NCBI GenBank assembly: GCA_024278255.1
Contig: JAJRTP010000440.1
Span: forward strand, 1 to 6,926
Source of the DNA: Chloroflexota bacterium
GTDB lineage: Bacteria > Chloroflexota > Anaerolineae > Promineifilales > Promineifilaceae
Direction: 5' to 3'
Length of the DNA stretch: 6,926 nucleotides
Within the stretch, counting starts at the first letter, position 1; every line of letters starts with the position of its first letter. Below are positions 1-5,389 of the stretch, in pieces. The translations under genes and the position numbers were made by a program. The notes under the pieces were generated by a model. The model searched no databases and was not told the DNA's origin. It saw only the letters and a program-made list of their open reading frames with translations.

Positions 1-1385
1 GGCAGTTCAGCCGGAATGGCTGACTGTTCGCCTTCCACTGCCCCCACACCAAGAGGCTTCCACTTTTTCGCCAGGTCATCGGAACGAAGACGATGTTCCG
101 CCCCACCGCGGGCGTGAATATCCTCAAACCCTTCCGGCTCGATAAACATACGCTGTCCTTCCAGCAAACCGTAAATACCCTCCTGTCCTGGTTCCAGACG
201 CCGCTCAATTTTGGCATCCTGGCTCTCAATGGCGTGCGGATCGTAGTCCAACGGCTCTTCGTAGGTGGTGATGAACCCTTCAAAATTACGCAGGACAATG
301 CGTCCTGGCGCTTGGGAAAGGACGTAGTTAGGCTGCACCGGAATCTTGCCGCCGCCGCCCGGCGCGTCAATCACGTAAGTAGGCACGGCGTAACCGGACG
401 TATGGCCGCGCAGCCCCTCGATGATTTCAATCCCCTTGCTCACCGATGTACGCAGATGGCCCGCACCCTCCACCAGATCGCATTGGTAAAGGTAATACGG
501 CCGTACCCGAATCTTCACCAACTCATGCACCAGTTTCCGCTGGATATTGACCGAATCATTTACCCCCGCCAGCAGCACGCTCTGATTACCCAAGGGCACA
601 CCGGCCCGCGTCAGCCGGTCGGCCGCCGCCGCCAATTCCGGCGTCACCTCTTTGGGCGCATTGACGTGGATGTTCAACCACAACGGATGATACTTCTCAA
701 TCATCTGGCAAAACGCTTCCGTCACCCGCATAGGCAAAAAGACGGGCACGCGGGAGCCAATGCGGATGATTTCCAAATGGGGGATGGCCCGCAGCCGGCT
801 CAAAATCATCTCCAGCAGTTTCGGCGCCAGCACCAGCGGATCACCGCCGGAGAGCAGCACGTCCCGGATTTGCGGCGTCTTCTCAATATACTCAATCTGG
901 GCGTCAAACTCGGAACGGCTGAACGTCTGCGTCGGGTCGCCCACGATGCGGCTGCGCGTGCAGTAACGGCAATAGCTAGCGCACTGCGTCGTCACCAGCA
1001 TCAACACCCGATCCGGGTAGCGATGCACCAACCCCGGTACCGGCGAATGCTTATCCTCCGCCAGCGAATCTTCCATCATCGAGTGGAAGGGCACCATCTC
1101 CGCTGCCGTGGGAATGACTTGTTTCCGCACCGGGCAAGTCGGGTCGTCCGGGTCAATCAGGCTGGCAAAATAGGGGGTGATGTCCACCCGGAACAAGCCG
1201 CTCGTGCCCAACGCCTCCCGCTCCGAGGGTGTCAGGTTAATCACCTGCTCCAATTCTTCCAGGCTGTTCAGGCGATGGCTCATCTGCCAGCGCCAATCCA
1301 GCCATTTTTCATCCGGCACGTCCTGCCAGTAAGGGGCGCGGGTGTGTACTTTGTCAATCAGGGGTTTTTCTTTTGTTTTGGCCAT
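1..1385 (-). CDS. kamA: Lysine 2,3-aminomutase (radical SAM, PLP), C-terminus beyond window
   Basis: This cytoplasmic enzyme interconverts L-alpha-lysine and L-beta-lysine using S-adenosylmethionine, a 4Fe-4S cluster and pyridoxal phosphate. Read from ATG at 1385, 461 codons are visible and the frame is still open at the left edge. The radical SAM motif CASYCRYC supplies Cys135, Cys139 and Cys142. The motif DAPGGGGKIPV supplies the PLP lysine, Lys347. Asp303 (in YQCD) and Asp340 match the substrate-binding aspartates Asp293 and Asp330 of the Clostridium subterminale enzyme, with a constant offset of 10. The four zinc-ligand cysteines of the clostridial protein are missing: the Cys268 position is Ser278, and no cysteine follows Lys347. 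The tail also runs past the 416-residue clostridial length. A strong ribosome site, GGAGGA (1395-1400), sits 9 nt before the start. The gene appears monocistronic at its 5' end and is divergent from the CoA-binding gene. Beta-lysine can feed lysine fermentation or compatible-solute (N-acetyl-beta-lysine) synthesis; no partner gene is visible to decide. Confidence 0.95.
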   Translation of the reverse strand, partial: MAKTKEKPLIDKVHTRAPYWQDVPDEKWLDWRWQMSHRLNSLEELEQVINLTPSEREALGTSGLFRVDITPYFASLIDPDDPTCPVRKQVIPTAAEMVPFHSMMEDSLAEDKHSPVPGLVHRYPDRVLMLVTTQCASYCRYCTRSRIVGDPTQTFSRSEFDAQIEYIEKTPQIRDVLLSGGDPLVLAPKLLEMILSRLRAIPHLEIIRIGSRVPVFLPMRVTEAFCQMIEKYHPLWLNIHVNAPKEVTPELAAAADRLTRAGVPLGNQSVLLAGVNDSVNIQRKLVHELVKIRVRPYYLYQCDLVEGAGHLRTSVSKGIEIIEGLRGHTSGYAVPTYVIDAPGGGGKIPVQPNYVLSQAPGRIVLRNFEGFITTYEEPLDYDPHAIESQDAKIERRLEPGQEGIYGLLEGQRMFIEPEGFEDIHARGGAEHRLRSDDLAKKWKPLGVGAVEGEQSAIPAEL

Positions 1386-1394
1386 GGGGTTGAA

Positions 1395-1400
1395 TCCTCC
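1395..1400 (-). promoter_or_regulatory. Ribosome binding site of kamA
   Basis: GGAGGA on the minus strand lies 9 nt upstream of ATG 1385. It is a near-perfect Shine-Dalgarno and decides the start. Confidence 0.8.
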
Positions 1401-1439
1401 GCGTGGTTCATATTGTGAAATGATGGTTCAAAAATGATA

Positions 1440-1468
1440 TTGTTAAGTATAGCAAGGTTTGTTATATT
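1440..1468 (+). promoter_or_regulatory. Candidate sigma-70 promoter for the CoA-binding gene
   Basis: TTGTTA (1440-1445) is followed after exactly 17 nt by TATATT (1463-1468), matching the consensus at 4/6 and 5/6 positions. Transcription would begin near 1475, so the double hairpin at 1481-1532 would lie in the 5' untranslated region. A minus-strand -10-like TATACT (1446-1451) inside the same segment could serve kamA, but its -35 region is poor. The call is pattern matching only. Confidence 0.4.
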
Positions 1469-1480
1469 TTCCAGAAACCA

Positions 1481-1532
1481 TGTAGCCCGATTTTGTAAAT
1501 CGGGAGAGGGCGATTTGCAAAATCGCCCTACA
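1481..1532. repeat. REP-like double-hairpin palindromic element, copy 1
   Basis: A 52-bp element is bounded by TGTAG (1481-1485) and CTACA (1528-1532). It contains two adjacent perfect hairpins. The first is CCCGATTT-TGT-AAATCGGG (1486-1504). The second is AGGGCGATTT-GCA-AAATCGCCCT (1507-1529). A related single hairpin lies at 3424-3452 and shares the 15-base stretch AAATCGCCCTACAAA. Two diverged copies in 7 kb, both intergenic, suggest a dispersed REP or small MITE family. It ends directly against the ribosome site of the downstream gene. No poly-T tract follows, so it is not a typical intrinsic terminator. Confidence 0.75.
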
Positions 1533-1543
1533 AAGGATAAACG

Positions 1544-1954
1544 ATGAACAACGAAGCAATTGACAAAATTCTGGCAGAAGCAAAAACCATTGCCGTCGTG
1601 GGCTTTTCTTCACGGCCGCATAAGGCTGGTTATTACGTGCCTGTCTATTTGCAGGAACAGGGCTACCGCATCATTCCGGTCAACCCCTTTCTGGACGAGG
1701 GGCTGGATGAAAAAGCGTACCCGGATTTACTCTCTGTGCCGGTGCCGGTTGATCTGGTATTGATTTTTCAGCGCAGCGCCAACGTACCGCCCTTTGTGGA
1801 TCAGGCGATTGAGATTGGAGCCAAAGCGGTATGGATGCAGCAAGGTATCTATAATGAAACGGCCGCCGCAAAAGCGCAGACTGCCGGCCTGGATGTAGTG
1901 CAGGACGCCTGCATGATGGTGGAACACCGGCAATGGCGGCGCGTAAACCCGTGA
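1544..1954 (+). CDS. CoA-binding domain protein (YccU/CoA_binding_2 family)
   Basis: This 136-residue protein is a single Rossmann-fold domain of the CoA_binding_2 type, related to E. coli YccU and to the N-terminal CoA-binding domain of succinyl-CoA synthetase alpha. Family signatures seen are an N-terminal strand and glycine turn, IAVVGFSSRPHKAGY (16-30), then YLQEQGYRIIPVNP (35-48), the VDLVLIFQRS strand (69-78), GAKAVWMQQGI (92-102) and a C-terminal CMMVEHR (123-129). Length is normal for the family. ATG 1544 is supported by AAAGGA (1532-1537), 6 nt upstream. The exact role of this family is not settled; family members bind CoA or a related nucleotide, and no catalytic residues can be pointed to. 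It is probably transcribed alone or with the membrane protein 75 bp downstream. Confidence 0.9.
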   Translation: MNNEAIDKILAEAKTIAVVGFSSRPHKAGYYVPVYLQEQGYRIIPVNPFLDEGLDEKAYPDLLSVPVPVDLVLIFQRSANVPPFVDQAIEIGAKAVWMQQGIYNETAAAKAQTAGLDVVQDACMMVEHRQWRRVNP

Positions 1955-1988
1955 AAGCGTGATGTGCAACTTTTGGTGTGTGGCCGCG

Positions 1989-1994
1989 TATACT
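1989..1994 (+). promoter_or_regulatory. Possible -10 box upstream of the DUF5668-like gene
   Basis: TATACT (1989-1994) lies about 36 nt before the start codon at 2030. No good -35 hexamer sits at 16-18 nt spacing; TGCAAC at 1965-1970 is the nearest. The gene could instead be read through from the CoA-binding gene. Confidence 0.25.
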
Positions 1995-2029
1995 AGATAC
2001 TGGAATGACGTGTAATCTGGAGGCACATT

Positions 2030-2464
2030 ATGAGTGATGACATCAAACGCTTGAAAGAAGAGGAAAAAGATATTTGGGTGGAGGTGGATGATGTGAAGGG
2101 AAACACGGCCGTATCCCGTTCCACCTGTATGTCCCCTTGCGTCGGCAAGCAATCATGGCTGGGCGGGCTGGCCCTGATTTCTGTGGGTGTCTTGCTCTTC
2201 TTCTCCGTCACCACAGATTTTTACCTGCACAACTGGTGGGCGCTGTTTATTCTGATTCCAGCCTTTGGCAGCCTGGGCAATGCCTGGCAAAATTATCGGG
2301 CAGACGGCCGTTTCAGCAAAAATGTGCGCGGCCCATTCATCGGTGGACTGTTTATTTTATTGGTAGCCGCCATCTTTTTGTTCGATTGGGATTGGGGTAA
2401 AGTGTGGCCGCTCTTCCTGGTCATCGCCGGTATCGGCGCCTTGTTGAGCAGTAAATCTGACTAA
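2030..2464 (+). CDS. Small membrane protein, LiaF transmembrane-region/DUF5668-like
   Basis: This 144-residue protein has a charged, acidic N-terminal cytoplasmic segment (1-42) followed by four predicted helices, at about 43-61, 69-87, 101-118 and 124-140. The paired pattern WWALFILIPAFGSLGNAW (69-86) and DWGKVWPLFLVIAGIGALLS (121-140) resembles the repeated W-P helix-hairpin units of DUF5668 and the membrane part of LiaF-type envelope-stress proteins. The LiaF C-terminal beta domain is absent. A CxxxC pair (Cys33, Cys37) precedes the first helix. GGAGG (2019-2023) lies 6 nt before ATG 2030. The gene ends 3 bp from the convergent membrane-protein gene, with no terminator hairpin between them. 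Family membership rests on hydropathy and pattern resemblance; the function is unknown and a link to envelope stress is only an analogy. Confidence 0.8.
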   Translation: MSDDIKRLKEEEKDIWVEVDDVKGNTAVSRSTCMSPCVGKQSWLGGLALISVGVLLFFSVTTDFYLHNWWALFILIPAFGSLGNAWQNYRADGRFSKNVRGPFIGGLFILLVAAIFLFDWDWGKVWPLFLVIAGIGALLSSKSD

Positions 2465-2467
2465 CAG

Positions 2468-2962
2468 CTACCATTTCCAGCGCCGGGCAATTTGCCCCGC
2501 CACAAAACCGGTGATGTAAGCACTCATCAAACCAGCCGCAAGATACCAAAATCCGACAATAAACGCATCCACTTCTGTGAGGGCTACGGCCGTCACATTC
2601 ACAATGGCCGCCAGCCGCCCGGCCCGCACTGCATCTGCCACAGCCACAGGCTGCCGCCCCGACAACAGCCACAGCACTACCACCGCCAGGCCGCCCAAAA
2701 ACACCGCAAACAGCAGATGAACCAACAAGCCATGCCAGTTGAAATAAAGGAAGTTGCCCTGGATTAGCTGGCTGGCAGACAGCGTCAGCACGATGGGATC
2801 ACCCAATTCCCGGCCGGGAATTATCCCCCGCCCAGCAAAAGAAATGATGAGGCCAATGACGGCCGTAACCATCCCAGCCACATTGGCTTCATCCAATCGA
2901 TCCCTGATTTGCCACCATACCTGCTCCATAAAAACACCCAAATATTTCCGCGATTTGTCCAT
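2468..2962 (-). CDS. Hypothetical multi-pass membrane protein
   Basis: I do not recognise this family. The 164-residue product has an amphipathic N-terminus rich in W, R and D (13-26). Hydrophobic segments follow at about 28-43, 78-101, 117-129 and 133-156, and the end is basic, RRWKW. A less hydrophobic loop (45-75) carries GRGIIPGRELGDP. Glycine and alanine in the last two helices suggest tight packing. The start is uncertain. ATG 2962 has only a weak AGG about 13 nt upstream. Met12 (ATG 2929) is preceded by GGGTG and may be the true start, giving 153 residues. Two of its codon stretches contain the palindrome ACGGCCGT (at 2586 and 2859). It converges on the DUF5668-like gene and shares no obvious operon. 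A coding role is supported by coherent hydropathy over the full length and by typical codon use. Confidence 0.75.
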   Translation of the reverse strand: MDKSRKYLGVFMEQVWWQIRDRLDEANVAGMVTAVIGLIISFAGRGIIPGRELGDPIVLTLSASQLIQGNFLYFNWHGLLVHLLFAVFLGGLAVVVLWLLSGRQPVAVADAVRAGRLAAIVNVTAVALTEVDAFIVGFWYLAAGLMSAYITGFVAGQIARRWKW

Positions 2963-3158
2963 TTCTAATCATACCTATCTATTGCTATAGAGAAGCTGAC
3001 AGCCGCAGTTTTTTCCCAGCATATCATCATTTCTGTCAACTCGTCGTGAGGCATCCTACAAAAAAATCATCTGCATTAGCAGCCAATATCTATACGATAT
3101 ATTTGAAGGAGTAGCACAATATTCTACTCATCTAACATTAAAATTTCCCCCAATATTA
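2963..3158. other. AT-rich intergenic stretch with no gene seen
   Basis: This part of the 608-bp gap is clearly richer in A+T than its surroundings, and I see no credible protein gene or tRNA in it. It must hold the promoter of the minus-strand membrane gene, but no well-spaced -35/-10 pair stands out: a perfect TTGACA on the minus strand (3034-3039) has no matching -10 box at 17 nt. Two short inverted repeats are present: ATATC-tatac-GATAT (3086-3100) and GAGTAG-N9-CTACTC (3109-3129). Either could be an operator or chance. Confidence 0.4.
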
Positions 3159-3187
3159 TTGACCGATCTGGGAAGTGGTGATAATAT
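3159..3187 (+). promoter_or_regulatory. Promoter of the structured RNA
   Basis: TTGACC (3159-3164, 5/6 match to the -35 consensus) is followed after exactly 17 nt by TAATAT (3182-3187). The overlapping GATAAT (3180-3185) gives a better hexamer but a 15-nt spacer. Transcription would start near 3194-3196. The promoter faces the structured region and the intrinsic terminator at 3374-3408. Confidence 0.55.
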
Positions 3188-3194
3188 TATGCTT

Positions 3195-3408
3195 GTCTGG
3201 TCAGTCGAGACTTAGAGAAAATACCTCCCCCCTTAAAACTGGCACGAGAGAAACGCGACTGGAACAACCTGATCAGATTTGGAGTAGTACAACACGGCTT
3301 TACGCCATCCTCTCTCATGAGTCTCGGTACTGCTCTTTCGCTCGACACACTTCCCTCCTGGTGTGCGGGCAACAAAACCGTCCTCTTGCGAGGGCGGTTT
3401 TTGTTTTT
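3195..3408 (+). ncRNA. Candidate structured RNA of about 215 nt (stand-alone sRNA or transporter leader), unassigned
   Basis: A promoter and an intrinsic terminator bracket about 215 nt with no credible reading frame. A long-range stem closes the first part: CGAGACTTAGAGA (3206-3218) pairs with TCTC (3313-3316) plus TGAGTCTCG (3318-3326), leaving one bulged A. CAGT (3202-3205) with ACTG (3329-3332) continues it past a two-base bulge, giving 17 pairs in all. A second hairpin, CACAC (3346-3350)/GTGTG (3361-3365), displays the 10-base loop TTCCCTCCTG. A C-rich segment ACCTCCCCCCTT (3223-3234) lies within the closed domain. Both C-rich parts could pair with Shine-Dalgarno sequences, as in C-rich-loop sRNAs of Firmicutes. 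The stem layout does not fit 6S RNA (the closing stem spans only about 130 nt), and no SRP RNA, tmRNA or RNase P motif was recognised. It lies in the same orientation as the MFS gene, so a regulatory leader is the main alternative. Confidence 0.55.
3374..3408 (+). terminator. Strong intrinsic terminator
   Basis: A 12-bp stem, AAAACCGTCCTC (3374-3385) against GAGGGCGGTTTT (3390-3401), has a TTGC loop and one G-T pair. It runs into a T-rich tail (3398-3408). It works on the plus strand only and would end transcripts coming from the 3159 promoter, 162 bp before the MFS start codon. Confidence 0.85.
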
Positions 3409-3423
3409 ATAACAGTCGGGGAA

Positions 3424-3452
3424 TGTAGGACGATTTGCCAAATCGCCCTACA
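3424..3452. repeat. REP-like palindromic element, copy 2
   Basis: TGTAGGACGATTT (3424-3436), loop GCC, and AAATCGCCCTACA (3440-3452) form a 13-bp stem with one A-C mismatch. The right arm and the next two bases are identical to copy 1 (1520-1534). This copy has one hairpin where copy 1 has two. It sits between the terminator and the MFS gene. Confidence 0.75.
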
Positions 3453-3570
3453 AAATGTCAAGCTAATTTTCCGGGTTGCTGAACCATCTCCCAAATACGG
3501 TGTCTAATCTTTTTCCTATATTTTCCCATCCATTTCCTGCTATGCTTGCAGGCTGTGGAGATAGTCAACT

Positions 3571-4893
3571 ATGGAAGATAACACGACAACATTAGCCAGA
3601 GAAACATCCCGCCCCTCTGTGAGCGATGTGCTTCGTTTACGTAATTTCAAATTATTATGGCTGGGCGAAGCTGTTTCCCTCATAGGCGACCAATTCTATT
3701 TGATTGCTTTACCCTGGCTTGTGCTGCAAATGACGGGCGACGCTCTGGCAGTAGGCGCTGTTTTGGCCCTGGCCGGCATTCCCCGCGCAATATTTATGCT
3801 GGTAGGCGGCGCTTTAACCGACCGTTTCTCGCCGCGCGTCATTATGCTGGTCTCCAACATATTGCGGTTGGGCTTGATTTCGCTGCTGGCAGTCCTGGTT
3901 ATTGGCGGCATTATTCAACTGTGGATGTTATACATTTTCGCTCTACTGTTTGGTCTGGCCGATGCCTTTTTTTACCCGGCGCAAAGCAGCATTGTACCCC
4001 AAATTGTGGCGGAAAAGGATTTGCAAACCGGCAATGCTATTGTGCAGGGCACAGCTCAGTTAAGCCTTTTTCTGGGGCCGGTTTTAGCCGGGGGGATGAT
4101 CGCTCTGTTTGCCGGCCGCGCCTCGGATACGGCTTCGCTGCGGGGTATTGGTCTGGCTCTGGTTGTAGATGCGGCTACGTTTTTAATATCGGCCGTCACG
4201 CTATGGTTTATCAAGCTGCCACGGCCGTCTACCAACGAAAAAGCAAACCCGGCCGAAAGCGTCCTGTCCGCCATCAAAGAAGGACTAATCTATGTCTGGC
4301 AGGACGAGACACTCCGCATATTTTTCCTGGTGGTAGCCGCTATTTCCACACTTTTGAGCGGCGTCTTCGCCGTGGGGATTCCCGTTCTGGTGAATACTCG
4401 TTTTGTGGAAGGGGCTGTAGCTTTGGGTTTGATCATGTCTGCTTTTGGCGCGGGTTCATTGCTGGGCACAGGGCTGGCCGGACTGCTGCCCAAACCAGCG
4501 CAGGGTCATTTGGGGACAATATTGCTGCTGGGCACGGCCGTCATGGGTTTGGCCCTCATTTCCTTTGCCTTCGTCCACTCCCTGCCCCTGGCAATCCTCA
4601 CGTCTCTGGTCAATGGCATAGCCGATGGCTACGTGGTCATCATGTTCATCACCTGGCTGCAACTGCGCACGCCAGAGGCCATGTTGGGCCGGATGATGGG
4701 TTTGCTGATGTTTGCTTCTGTGGGATTGGCGCCGGTAGCTACGGCCGTAACCGGCGCATTGCTCGATCTCAATCTGACCGGCGTATTTCTCGGCGCGGGG
4801 ATTTTACTTCTGGGGATCGTCCTGCTGGCTCTCAGCAACCCTACCGTGCGGGCCATGTCTGCCCAGCCGGCACACATGGAGACGGGGGATTAG
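3571..4893 (+). CDS. MFS transporter, DHA3/MFS_3-type drug exporter
   Basis: This 440-residue protein has the length and hydropathy of a 12-helix major facilitator. Features typical of the DHA3 group (macrolide and tetracycline exporters, MFS_3) are RLRNFKLLWLGEAVSLIGD (22-40) entering helix 1 with Asp40 in the membrane, IALPWLVLQMTGD (45-57), motif A GGALTDRFSPR (79-89), FYPAQSSIVPQIV (134-146), a motif-C-like FLGPVLAGG (167-175) in helix 5, and DAATFLISA (200-208) in helix 6. A charged cytoplasmic loop of about 25 residues separates the two halves (217-241). It would couple proton entry to export of a hydrophobic compound; the substrate cannot be read from the sequence. GGAG (3557-3560) lies 10 nt before ATG 3571. 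An own promoter near 3541 (TATGCT) is weak, so readthrough of the upstream terminator may matter. The C-terminus is soluble and short. Confidence 0.92.
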   Translation: MEDNTTTLARETSRPSVSDVLRLRNFKLLWLGEAVSLIGDQFYLIALPWLVLQMTGDALAVGAVLALAGIPRAIFMLVGGALTDRFSPRVIMLVSNILRLGLISLLAVLVIGGIIQLWMLYIFALLFGLADAFFYPAQSSIVPQIVAEKDLQTGNAIVQGTAQLSLFLGPVLAGGMIALFAGRASDTASLRGIGLALVVDAATFLISAVTLWFIKLPRPSTNEKANPAESVLSAIKEGLIYVWQDETLRIFFLVVAAISTLLSGVFAVGIPVLVNTRFVEGAVALGLIMSAFGAGSLLGTGLAGLLPKPAQGHLGTILLLGTAVMGLALISFAFVHSLPLAILTSLVNGIADGYVVIMFITWLQLRTPEAMLGRMMGLLMFASVGLAPVATAVTGALLDLNLTGVFLGAGILLLGIVLLALSNPTVRAMSAQPAHMETGD

Positions 4894-4899
4894 CACTTT

Positions 4900-5271
4900 T
4901 TACTGCTCGCCGGGCTGTGTAGCATCCAGGGTGCGCGTTACCGTGTCTACATCTACTCGCTCTGTTTCCGGGGTAGCGTAATAGAGGACGGCCGTCACCT
5001 CATACGTATCCGACGGTTCCTGGTCCCGCAAGTGCATTGTCAAATGAAAGTTCCGGTCGGCCGTCTCGATCACATTCAGCGAACTAACTTCCTGCCCCTG
5101 GGGATTTCTAATCGTTACCTGAATAGAGGGCGGTTCCAAAAACGGGGTAATGTCAAAGCCCACAGCTACCCGGCGTAAATCATCATACAAAAACAAACCC
5201 AATTTTCTCAGGCGCACATCTTCCCGTGATTTGGGTGTTTCAAATGCGTTATCAAAAAATTTTATTTCCAT
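4900..5271 (-). CDS. Hypothetical cytoplasmic protein, beta-rich
   Basis: I do not recognise the family. The 123-residue protein has no signal peptide and no membrane segment. After a short polar N-terminus it shows alternating hydrophobic residues typical of a beta-sandwich: IQVTIRNPQG (50-59), FHLTMHLRD (75-83) and YEVTAVLYYATPE (89-101), each separated by polar turns. The tail is acidic and Thr-rich. ATG 5271 follows AAGGA at about 12 nt, rather far for a ribosome site. It is the last gene of the minus-strand run and lies 118 bp beyond the lipoprotein stop, with a large inverted repeat in between, so it may be a separate unit. Its stop is 6 bp from that of the convergent MFS gene. The palindrome ACGGCCGT occurs at 4988 and encodes Thr-Ala-Val, as in most neighbours. 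Confidence 0.7.
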   Translation of the reverse strand: MEIKFFDNAFETPKSREDVRLRKLGLFLYDDLRRVAVGFDITPFLEPPSIQVTIRNPQGQEVSSLNVIETADRNFHLTMHLRDQEPSDTYEVTAVLYYATPETERVDVDTVTRTLDATQPGEQ

Positions 5272-5313
5272 GCGGTAATCGTATCCTTTTTTGGCTGATT
5301 TTCAACTTTACGC

Positions 5314-5376
5314 AGTGCCAGGCACGGGGCAAAACGGCTTTAATTGGCTAAGTTCGTTCGCCCCGTGCCTGGCACT
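5314..5376. repeat. 17-bp perfect inverted repeat (MITE/REP-like hairpin)
   Basis: AGTGCCAGGCACGGGGC (5314-5330) and its exact reverse complement (5360-5376) flank a 29-nt spacer. Each arm also contains its own small palindrome, GTGCC-A-GGCAC, so cruciform or alternative folds are possible. It is intergenic between two minus-strand genes. No T-run follows on the minus strand, so it is not a standard terminator. It shares no sequence with the TGTAG/CTACA elements. It could be a non-autonomous mobile repeat or a processing or stability hairpin. Confidence 0.8.
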
Positions 5377-5389
5377 ACTCAACATTCTT

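Noticed and set aside
93..1418. Long plus-strand open frame of 441 codons opposite kamA
   Set aside because: It is rich in Arg, His and Gln with no domain pattern and lies antisense to an unmistakable lysine 2,3-aminomutase. It is a shadow of that gene.
1481..1532. Double hairpin as a bidirectional terminator between divergent genes
   Set aside because: No T-tract follows on either strand, and it lies upstream of both genes, where a terminator would make little sense.
3189..3215. 8-codon ORF (MLVWSVET) near the RNA 5' end
   Set aside because: Its ATG overlaps the -10 region, so it would precede the likely transcription start.
3195..3408. Structured RNA as 6S RNA, SRP RNA or a tRNA
   Set aside because: The closing stem spans only about 130 nt with a 75-nt tail, unlike 6S. 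No SRP apical-loop motif and no cloverleaf with T-loop or CCA-end pattern was found.
3317..3412. 31-residue ORF that could be an attenuator leader peptide
   Set aside because: It has no Shine-Dalgarno (a pyrimidine-rich stretch precedes it), its start is within the long stem, and its stop lies beyond the terminator hairpin.
1481..3452. Hairpin repeats as a CRISPR array
   Set aside because: There are only two diverged copies about 1.9 kb apart with genes between them, no regular spacers and no cas genes.
3175..3507. 110-codon plus-strand frame (GTG start) in the gap
   Set aside because: It starts inside the promoter, runs through the intrinsic terminator and the palindromic repeat, and shows no protein-like pattern or ribosome site.
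3657..4922. 421-codon plus-strand frame overlapping the MFS gene
   Set aside because: It is a frame-shifted reading of the transporter, rich in Arg, Gly and Cys with no hydrophobic segments. The 3571 frame gives a full 12-helix protein with family motifs.
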